Shown here: in pieces, positions 46,322 to 58,300 of the stretch
Numbering within the stretch: the first letter of the stretch is position 1
Layout: each line of letters begins with the position of its first letter
Assembly: GCA_964017185.1 (NCBI GenBank)
Contig: OZ024874.1
Span: 14,317,957 to 14,381,956, forward strand
DNA length: 64,000 bases
Direction: 5' to 3'
From: Rugalucina vietnamica
Taxonomy: Eukaryota > Mollusca > Bivalvia > Lucinida > Lucinidae
Position numbers and translations under genes: made by a program
Notes under the pieces: generated by a model
The model's input: the letters and a program-made list of their open reading frames with translations, nothing else
Told to the model about the DNA's origin: nothing
The model's database searches: none

Positions 46322-49300
46322 CTACTTCTTAACTGTGTCTACGACCTCGGAGCTGGTACCACTACTAAGGCTGTTTATGAGTGCCGCTATCTGTCGATGT
46401 TTTCCCACTTCTTCCTTTAACTTAACTATCTCTTCCTCATACTCCCGGATTTTCACTTCATTTTGACCAATCACAAACTCTAGCTGTTTGATCTGAAATT
46501 AAGAAACACTGAAAGCTTGATCAGGATCTGGATAATGTCCTTAACATACTTTGTCACCTGTATGGTCTCTGTTCAAATCTGGGTATAAACATGGTTTGCT
46601 TGAGTGGTAACATTTATGACCCACATTTTGAGTGTGATGACATCCTAATGTTGGGTAAAAGTCCCATAACATGGAGGCAACTTTCCAACATGACCATTGC
46701 TGTTGACTGGGATGTAAAGCATCAATTCAAACAAACAAACAAAAACGTTACACAGGGTAGATCATGCATCCAAGGTTTTCAGTTTTGCCCTTGGTTCTCC
46801 TGTTTCCTCCACACATTGCTTTAAAAACAATAAGTTCCATGAGCTATCTTTGAAAGTAAAGTATGTTTGAATAAGACTTCTATGTTGGAGATTTTGGCTC
46901 ATTTATTACGAGATTACCTTCATAATATTTTTGAAAATGAGAAAGTCAGAAAAGAGGAAAACTACATTAAAAAGTGAAGTCAAATTACAACAAATTAGCA
47001 AACCTGTTCAGCCAGTTCCTTCCTTTTGGAGTCAGCCACACTCATATCATTTCTCAACTTGTCCATAGCATTGTCAATGCTTTCCCGTTCCTCCTCTGAT
47101 CTCTTGTAGTCATACTCCCACTTCAGGGAGGCCTTGGTCATGTCTGTAAAATAATAGTATCCCACATACCCAAATAAGCAAACATCTAAGACTATATTAA
47201 ACAAAATACAGTACTTATGCATAAGCACACATCACACAGACAACATCAATCTACTTTTAAACTGTTATCAATTGGCTGTCTTGGTAATTTCCTCTTTTAT
47301 ATGGCTGTTTGGCTTGCTGAGAGTGAAAAACTGAAATCAAGGAGAAATGTAAACAAAGTTTACCTGCAAGTTTTGATTCTGATGTTTTTAGTTGATTGGA
47401 CAATTTTCTTCTTTCATCTTGTAGCTGTGTCAATTGCTCCATAGCCCTGAAATATGGGTAGTTGTATTAACAATTTTCATAAACATAAGTATATTGTGGA
47501 CCAAATAGCAGGATAGATTTTTTATGATGCGTTTGGACTCAGATTTTTAAACTCCAGAACTGCATCAAGAGAAACCATGCATTTTGCATGTCAAAGCAGG
47601 TCATCAGTACTGTTGTTTTTCATTGGAAACACAGTTTAAAAATTTTGTCTACAATCCAAAACTACATGCTTTTACGTAATTGCATGTTCTTTTTATTTTT
47701 AATTTCAAACAAAAAAGAAATTCTGAGAACAAGTCTTGCACCCTATAAGCTCCTAATCTAAATTCAACTATTTAGAAGTACTCACGTATCGTGCTGTTGT
47801 TTGAGATTTTGGTTGTGTTTCTGTAACATTTCGTGTATTTCTGTCAGAGATTTATGCTCCTGTTTGATGGTAATGTGGGCTTTCTGAAGATGCTCATGTC
47901 TGAAATGTACAAACAATTCTTTAATTATACTGAAATCTCATGGTACTTATTTTATCAAGGTGCAGATTCTATAAAGAATCTAGATAGGAATGGATCTAGG
48001 ACCAAGGCCCTAAACCACTGAAAGCATTTCTTAAATTAATTTTCACAATAACAGAAACAAAGTTATTAGGGTAATGACCTGGGCTAAAAAAATATTTTGT
48101 CATTTGCTTCCTATCAGTGAAACGAACTAACCAAAACAAAAACCTACTTTTCCGAGAGATCAGTGTGTGCCACTGTGAGCTGTTGATGCATTTTGGCCAC
48201 CTCATCTAACCTGGAAACAGAAAGATAAACATCATTTTCCTACTGACATCATGATACAGTCATTAATTTCCCCATTTTCAATGCCCTTCTTTAATGATTG
48301 CTTAAACAGTACCTCCCCAAAACATAATGTTATCAATTTTTCGTCTGAAAATGATCTGATTCAAATGTGTTTACACACTCATCAGACGAATATTTATTTA
48401 AATGAGCATTACTCTCGGAAAACCTACCATCTATCATTTAGGAGGAGCACAGAGGAAAGTTTATTTCCATTCAATGTATTAACCAATTTATGATGAATGG
48501 ACTTGCCCATCATTATCAATTGGGAGAGTCCATTGTTATTTTAGGGGCGTTAGGAGTGATTTTGAATTTTGATTCAATTTTTTGATGAAAATCTTCTAAG
48601 CAAACAGAATAACCCCAGATGGGATGCCACGTAATGGGGTGTCACGTCTGGTGCTATACCAATTCCCAATGCCAGGCTAATATGAGTTTAGCAATGGTGG
48701 CATGTATGGCAGAGTATAATACAACAGCAACATGATACATCTTACTTTTGATTTTCGACATGTAGTTCTTCTATTTCTGTGATATATCTTTCTATTTTCT
48801 GTGTCTTCTCCTCAGCGTCAGCCTTCAGACTGTTATTCTGTTTCTCTGAGGCTATCAGTAGTGATCTCAGTCTGTTGGCCTGGGAATGAATACATGTGGA
48901 ATGTGTAGTTGATAAATTATAATTCCAAAATATTTAGGAAATTGTTAATTGATAACAAAAGAGTTATGTGTAAAGCCTTTAAAGACAATTTGTCGTGTGT
49001 TGCTTAACTTCCAGTAAATCTCTATCGTAATGTTGGGACATCACCTCATTTTTTAAGGGACTTTTATACAACAATTGGACAAATGATATTCTGATGTATC
49101 ACCATCGAAGTAAACATGGGCAAATAATGTATGGACCGGTTGGCTTAACCACTTTTCCTAGGCAGACTCCGGACTTCATCAGTACTCAGGTGATAATTCG
49201 TTCGAAGGACAACTGTAGATCATCTCTCAAAGCCCAAATGAGATTTTATGGTCACTACTATCATTGAAACCGATACATGTTTACATGTTGCTTACTATTA

Positions 49301-52300
49301 TTGTCATCATGAGAAAACCAGCATTTTGCATATGCGAAAACAAAGATGCAGATCAGCTTTGCAGTAACTTCAAAGCTGATCAGCGCCTTTGTTTTCGCTA
49401 CACGGACTAGTACCTCTACATTCTAAATCCAAACTTTCAAGCCTCTAGCCATCTCCTGTGCTTGTACAACTAAGTTTGTGTCAAACCTGTTCAAGAACCA
49501 CATTGTTGGTTTTCTCATGAGGCGGCTCATATCAAGAAATCAAGACTCTCCCCCTAAAACTCTATCCTCGTTACCTCAGCTTCATCCTGCCCTTTACGGG
49601 CTCTGTACTGGCTCAACATCCTGTCAGCTTGGTTTAAGGCAAGAGATTTAGCCTCCAATAGATCTTGTAAATGCTGCTCTTTTGTCTGAAATAATAGAAA
49701 TGAACTGCTTATTGAGAACGTAGAACACTACAAATCAAAAGCTTTGGAATAAAACCATAAGGGTGCCATTGAAACACCGGTTCCAAAGTCAGTTTGTCTA
49801 ACAATTTACTAGACACACTGCATGCCACACAGCAATACAATAACCATATTGGTGTAACTGCCTTTTTTATCAAAAATAATACGAGGCTCTGCCAAAAATG
49901 GTTTTGAGTAATGGAACAGGGCTGTATGTTTACATCCCCTTGAGCTGTGCATTTTTAAATAAAACTTAGTATGTTTAACAAATACTGTCAGAATGAAAAG
50001 ATCTCTTCATGATCATGTATGGTTAATGGCATTTCTAACAATTGGCTCCAGACCTTCAAATCAGCCTGCATTAAACTAGAAAAAGTGCCTTGAGAGGCAC
50101 GTATACCCCCGGCTGGTAACCACAAAGCCCCCTCCCTACCCCCTACCTATACAACCCTGCACATGCTCACCCCTGACATTGAACCTCAACCCCCCAATGA
50201 TAGACAGTACCCTTATCAAATACACTTTAGAAATAAGCACATTGCATACAAACATAGGGGAGTGGTGTTTTAGAATGACAGATCTATTTTAGAGCAGTAT
50301 ACAGAGCTGACTTGTATACTCAATCTAGGACATAATCCACGGACATTATGGGTCAGGTCCTCAGTCCTAGATTGGAATGAAAATAGAGTGTCATTCTTAA
50401 AAAAACAAAACAAAAAAAAAACAGAGGACCAATGGTCCTGTAAACGCTCACCTGAGTCTGCTGCATATACCAATAAACATGTTTGAATATCATGGTATTT
50501 AACCCCAGTGCACGGGCAGATGAAGCCCTTGGGCCGTTTTCTTTTTTCAGAATAATCAATATTCTGTCCATTTGCCAATTTCTTGCTGGCGTTTCCCTTC
50601 AAATGACATTTTAACAGTTTTTCCCATTCAAATGCATGGGAAACCCATGTTGACCTTGCCATAAACTTGGTCAAGGTCATCACAGGGTCATGATTTATAT
50701 ACACATTGTAGTACTTTAGCCATGGATGCTTCACGCCAAGTTTCACTGAAATCAATCTATTGGTTTCAGAGAAGATATTTGAAGGGTTTTTACCATATAC
50801 GGGCATGGCCGCCATCTTGGTCATGTGACCTAGACTATTAATATACACATTGGTTCCCCCATCCTATAGATGCTTCACATAAAATTTGGCTTCAATTGGC
50901 CAAGTGGTTTCAGAGGAGAAGATGTTTGAATATTATGGTAATATTATACAATTATTGACTTCAATGAGGTAGACATAAGGATTTATCTACCCGACAAAAA
51001 TTTATATTCACCGAGGCTGTAAGGCCGAGGTGAATATAATTTTTGAGGGTAGATAAATCCTTATGTCTACCGAAATTGAAGTCAATAAATGTTTTGTTAT
51101 ATGACTTTTTGACTATTAATGCAAAATTTCTACTTTCGTTTTTAAAGCTAAAATCTTATTGTAGAATTAATGTCTAACTAAGGTCCTTCTCATAAGTTTT
51201 AACAACCGTTTCTGAAATATCTTAAAAGGCGGTTTCCCAATAAATGCCTTTTATTTTGTGTTTAAAAGATGTGTCACAGAAAAAGTAAAACATGCTACTC
51301 ATTTTAGATATACCCATTCAGACAAAGAGAAAAAAACAAAAATAAAACTAAAATTGTTGTTAAAACTCATGAAAAGTCCTTAGTTTACCTGTTTTCATCA
51401 GTTTGGTCTAGATTCAGAAAAATATAAGGATTTATTAATACTGAATGAGCCAATCAGGAGACAGGGATTTCTTCAGTCATATAACAAACATGTATATTGC
51501 CCCAGGGTGTGGGCATATGAGCCCTCAGGTCCAATTTTTTTTCAGAATCATTAATATTTAGTCCTACTACCCATTTCCTGCAAGATTTTCACCTCAAATG
51601 ACTTTTTAAAAGTTTTCCCCATTCCAATGCACTGGCGACCTATGTTGACCTTGTCATAAAATAGATCAAGGTCACCACAAGTTCATGATTTATATACACA
51701 TTGTAGTACTTCAGCCATTGGTGCTTCATGCCAAGTTTCTTTGAAATCGGTCCACCAGATTCGGAGAAGAAGATTTTTGAAGGGTTTTTACCATATATGG
51801 GCATGGCAGCCATCTTGGTCATGTGAACTAGATAATTTATATATACATTAATTCTCCCATTCCATAGATGCTTCACATAAAATTTGGCTTTGATTCGCCA
51901 AGCGGTTTCAGAAAAGATGTTTGAATATTATGGTAATATACATGTATATTACCCCGGGGTGGGGGCAGATGAGCCCCTGGGGTCCAATTTTTTTCAGAAT
52001 CATTAATATTCAGTCCTACTGCCCATTTCCTGCAAGACTTTCACTTTAAATGACATTTTAAAAGTTTCCCCTATTCAAATGCATTGGCGACGTATGTTGA
52101 CCTTGCCATAAGAAATGGTCAAGGTCATCACAGGGTCATGATTTATATATACATCGCAGTGCTTGAGCCATCGATGCTTCATGGCAAGTTTCTTTGAAAT
52201 CAATCCACCGGTTCTGGAGAAGAAGATTTTTGAAGGGTTTATACCATATATGGGCATTGCGGCCATCTTGGTCATGTGACCTGAATTATTTATATACACA

Positions 52301-55300
52301 TTGATTACCCCTTCCTATTGATGCTTCACATAAAATTTAACTTTGATTGGCCAAGCGGTTTCAGAGGAGATGATGTTTGAATATTATGGTAATATACATG
52401 TAAATTGCCCCGGGGTGGGGGCATATGAGCCCCTGGGGTCCAATTTTTTTTAGAATCATTAATATTCAGTCCTACTGCCCATTCCCTTCAAGACTTTCAC
52501 TTTAAATGACTTTAAATGACATTTTAAAAGTTTTCCCCATTCAAATGCATTGGCGACCTATGTTGACCTTGCCGTAAAAAAGGTCAAGGTCATCACAGGG
52601 TCATGATTTATATACACATTGTAGTGCTTGAGCCATCAATGCTTCGTGCCAAGTTTCGTTGAAATCAGTCCACCGGTTCTGGAGAAGAAGATTTTTGAAG
52701 GGTTTTTACCATATATGGGCATGGCGGCCATCTTGGTCATGTGACCTGGATTTCTTATATACACATTGGTTCCCCCTTCCTATAGATGCTTCATACAAAA
52801 TTTGGCTTTGGTTGGCCAAGCGGTTTCAGAGAAGAAGATCTTTGAAATTGTGAACGGACGACGGACGGACGGACGACGGACGGACGGACGCCGGATCATG
52901 GCCATCCTATAAGCTCACCTTATGAGCCTAAAGGCTCAGGTGATCTAAAAAAAAAGGCCCCAGACCTTGACCTCAAGTCCCACCCCCACCCCATGCATGG
53001 ACCCTTGGGTCCATCCCACCCCAACCCCCATGCATGGACCCTTGGGTCTAACCCTTATGTGGTACCTATGTTGTAAGTATGAATGCTTTCTGACAAATGG
53101 TTGTCAAGATATAGACCTACAGAATATTAATCTTGGTAAATATTCTGTATTTTATAAATGTGTCCTAGATTTTGACCTCCAGCCCCACCCATAGAGTTTG
53201 GTGCCATGGAATTTAATTCAACCCTAAAGGGTATCTATGATCCAAATAGGAATACATTCCTATAAGTCTTTGTTAATATATGAACTTAGAGAAGAAAAAA
53301 ACACTATGTAAATAGCACACTTTCAAGGTGACCTAGATTTTGAACTCTAGCTCCACCCCCCGAGCATGGACCCTCAGGTCTGAACTCACGGAAACAAAGC
53401 AAACCTTATAGGGTACCTAAAGTCCAAATATGAATGATTTCTGAAAATTAGCTCATGAGATATACACCATTAGAGAAACTTTAACCAAAACTTTGACGCA
53501 AATTAAAGGTGACCTAGATTTTGACCTCTAGCCCCACCCCCAGGCATGGACCCTGGGGTCCGAACTCTTGGAATCAAAGCTAACCCTATAGGGTACCTAA
53601 AGTCCAAATATGAATGATTTCTGATAAATGGTTCTTGAGATATACACCACTAGAGAAACTTTAACCAAAACTTTGTCGCAAATTAGACGTGACCTAGATT
53701 TTGATCTCTAGCCCCACCCCCGGGCACGGACCCTGGGGTCCAAACTCATGGAAACAAGGCAAACCCTATAGGGTACCTATGGTCCAAATATGAATGGTTT
53801 CTGACTATAACTGCATGAGATATACACCACTAGAGAAACTTTAACCAAAACTTTGACGCAAATTCTACTGAACTAACGAACTAACGAACGAACGAACAAA
53901 CGAACTAACGAACATACGAACGGACAAACGGAAAAGCGAAAACTATATACCCGTCGGCATAAATGCCGGGGGTATAATAAGAACAGTCAAAACCTTACCT
54001 GTAGAACTTGAAGTGATCTTTCATAGAAAGTCATAATCTCTGTAGCTGGTTCCTTTACCTACAAAATAAAATGACAAGACTGAAGCATGGCAATAAGCAT
54101 TTCATTTGCTATATGAGCCGCAATGGGAGAAAACCGGTCTTCAGGTTTTCCAATCAGGTTTGACATAATTGGCCTGTACAGTCTCAGAAGATGGCTAGAG
54201 GCTGGAAATTTTGGAGAGGAAATGAACTATCTGTGTTGCCAAAAACAAAGGCGCTGATCAGCTTCGCAGTTACTGCAAAGCTGATCTGCAGCTTTGTTTT
54301 TGCATAGGCAAAAATCGGGTTCCTCATGACGCGGCTCATATATTTTTGTCTTTTACAGTAGGCCTGATCCATAAACTCAGCTGATCACAAATATTAAAAC
54401 TTAAATCAAAATTTTCCATCGATACAAAATCGTACAATGTCAGTTTCTGCAAAAGAGCATGATAACATATTGCATTAAATTTAAAACCACCTACCCCTAG
54501 ATTTTTGTTCATTTTCTCAATCAGTGTATGAATGGATGTTTCCTCATCACTGCTACCGGAGACGTTACCAGACTGTGTAGTAGTCTCTCGGAGAACTGAG
54601 GCATCCTTTCTCGACGACTGGCGAATATTTTCCTTGTCTTCCCTTTCCGAGAGTTTTCTACACGGCTGATAGGCAACATTGGACGCCTGAGCTTCCATGG
54701 CCAAGGCTTTGTTTTCTCTCTCGGCATTCTTGTAGGTAAGGATGTCGGCCAGACTGAAATAAAGGAAAAACAGGGTCTCAAACCTTTTTGTTTCTCATTG
54801 TTCAGCTCCAATATCTTGGTGATGTTTTGCCAATGATTTTAATGGAGCACTCCATCTATGATTTATAAAACACTCATGTCATCTAAATACGCTTTGTTTG
54901 TTTTGGTCAGTTATATGCAGATATGTGCCCAAGAATTACAAAAGTATTAAAGTTTAACCAGAGGACCAATGGTCCTATAAAAGCTCACCTGAGACCAGAG
55001 ATATATACCAATAAACTTGTTTGACTAGAATGGTAATATACACGTATACAACCACAGGGCAGGGTCAGAGCAACCCCTGGAGTCAATGTCTTTTTTAAAT
55101 CATAAAGATTCAGTCCATTTGCAAATTTACTGCAAGTTTTGCCCTTCAAATGACATTGTAACAATTTTCCCCATTCAAATGCATGGGCAACCTAAGTTGA
55201 CCTGGCTGTAAAAAAGGTCAAGGTCATCCCAGGGTCATGATTTATACAAACTTTGTAGAACTCTATAGCTTGATGCTTCGTGCCTAGATTCAAAATCATA

Positions 55301-58300
55301 GGCCTTCTGGTTCTGGAGAAGAAGATTTTCAAAGGTTTTTGCTATTTATAGCCATGGTGGCCATCTTGGTCATGTGACCTTGACGATTTATACAAACTTT
55401 CATTCACTCTTCCTAAAAATGTTCCACATAAAGTTTGGCTTTGATTGGCCAAGCGGTTTCAGAGAAGAAGATGTTTGAATATTATGGTGGTACACATGTA
55501 TATAGCCCCGAAGCAGGGGCAGACAACCCTCTGGGCCCAAATTATTTTCATAAACATAAATTTTCTGTCCATTTGCTCATTCCTAGCAAGATTTTTTGCC
55601 ATTAATTGACATTTTCCTATTTTTTCCCATTCAAATGCATGGGCGGCCTAAGTTGACCTTGCTGTAAAAAAGGTCAAGGCCATCCCAGGGTCATGATTTA
55701 TACAAACTTTGTAGAGCTCTATTGCCTGATGCTTCATGCCAAGTTTCACCAGAGGACCAATGGTCCTGTAAACGCTCACCTGAGATCAGCTGCATATACC
55801 AATAAACATGTTTGAATATTATGGTATTTAACTCCAGTGCAGGGGCAGATAAGCCCTTGGGCCATTTTCTTTTTTCAGAATCTTCAATATTCTGTCCATT
55901 TGCCAATTTCCTGTTGGCTTTTTCCTTCAAATGACATTTTAACAGTTTTCCCAATTCAGATGCACAGGCAACCCATGTTGACCTTGCCATAAACTTGGTC
56001 AAGGTCATCACAGGGTCATGATTTATAAATACATTGGAGTACTTTAGCCATCGATGCCTCACGCCAAGTTTCCTTGAAATCAGTCTATTGGTTTCAGAGA
56101 AGATGATTTTTGATGGGTTTTTACCATATATGGGCATGGCGGCCATCTTGGTCATGTGACCTAGATTATTTATATACACATTGATTCCCCCATTCTATAG
56201 ATGCTTCAATTAAAATTTGGCTTTGTTTGGCCAAGCGGTTTCAGAGGAGAAGACGTTTGAATATTATGGAAATATACATGTATATTGCCCCGGGGTGGGG
56301 GCACATGAGCCCCTGGGGTCCAATTTTTTTCAGAATCATTAATATCCAGTCCTACTGCCCATTTCCTGCAAGACTTTCACTTTAAATGACATTTTAAAAG
56401 TTTTCCCCATTCAAATGCATTGGTGACCTATGTTGACCTTCCCGTAAAATAGGTCAAGGTCATCACAGGGTCATGATTTATATATACATTGTAGTGCTTG
56501 AGCCATCGATGCTTCGTGCCAAGTTTCGTTGAAATCGGTCAACCTGTTCTGGAGAAGAAGATTTTTGAACGGTTTTTACCATATATGGGCATGGCGGCCA
56601 TCTTGGTCATGTGACCTGGATTTTTTATATACATATTTGTTACCCCTTCCTATTGATGCTTCACATAAAATTTCGCTTTGATTGGCCAAGCGGTTTCAGA
56701 GGAGAAGATGTTTGAATATTATGGAGATATACATGTATATTGCCCTGGGGTGGGGGCGGATGAGCCCCTGGTGCCCAATTTTTTTCAGAATCATTAATAT
56801 TCAGTCCTACTGCTCATTTTCTGCAAGATTTTTCCTTTAAATGACAATTTAACAATTTTTCCCATTCAAATGCATTCGCGACCTATGTTGACCTTGCCGT
56901 AAAATAGGTCAAGGTCATCATAGGGTCATGATTTATATATACATTGTAGTGCTTGAGCCATTAATGCTTCATGCCAAGTTTGGTTGAAATCGGTCCAGTG
57001 GTTCCGGAGAAGAAGATTTTTGAAGGGTTTTTACCATATATGGGCATGGCGGCCATCTTGGTCATGTGACCTGGATTATTTATATACACATTGGTTCCCC
57101 CTTCCCATAGATGCTTCATGTAAAATTTGGCTTTGATTGGCCAAGCGGTTTCAGAGGAGAAGATCTTTGAAAATGGTGGACGACGGACGGACGACGGACG
57201 GACGGACGGACGACGGAGCATGGGTATACTATAAGCTCACCTTGTGAGCCTAACGGCTCAGGTGAGCTAAAAACTTGCCTGTGATAATGGGTTTTTGCAG
57301 AAAGTTTTTGTGTGGATGACGATAGGAAAGTTATTTTCATGTCAAAATCTTGATCTAAGTTTGTCCTAATCGGACCTGCAAAAATTTTGAAAATTTGTCT
57401 ACAGATAAAGTTTTAATGGCAAAAATGAATTTTGAATATGGATTTTGCATTGGCAAGGGAGATAATGCATGATCATGAAAATAGGTATGTTTTGAACATT
57501 TTTACATGATCATGAAGATTTTGTCTCATTCGTGTCATTTTACATTGATTTTGAGAAATCATAATGACATACCAAGAATTTTATTATTATTTTTTTTTTT
57601 TTGGTGAGGAAAATATTTACCTCCCTTTGATGAGATTTTTGTACAGAAAAAAATCCCTATTCAAATATGTTTTTGTCCAGAACTTTTTTTATTTGTTAAC
57701 CGATTTTCAGTTTTTGCTGTATGTGACAAACTAGATACTCAATTGTACCAAGAAAATATTTCATCTAGATTTAAACACTTACAAAATATCTGCGAAAAAC
57801 CATTATCAGACACAAGGAAACACAATTTACGACTTACATGATACTAGGAAAGGCCTCGAGAGATGAGCTGAGACATACAATAGAGACAGCAGCCTGTACC
57901 CTCTCTCGTACTGTACTGCTCAGACCCATAGCTAGGAAAGGTACCACTCTGGCGTCCTATAGTTTACAAATGAAAAATAAAAAAAAAATAATAATGTTAC
58001 TGATTCGATTAATTTTGATTACAGATAGCAATATACTATGTAAACAGAAAGCTTGTTTTTGGTGACTTGTAATGTCATTTTAAAGGCTTCCAATAACAGA
58101 TGAGTTGTAGGATCAACAGATGAGTTGTAGGATCCTTTTCACTAACAGTCCTGTTTTAACTGTAGCCACCAACTGGGAAATAGCTGCTCACTTGGCTTAT
58201 AATACGTTCTTCCTGTGTTAGTACATGTACCTGATTATCATTTTTTTTTTTTTTTCAATTTTCCCCACCTTGGTTTTTCGAGCGGGAATTTCTTTTCCTG

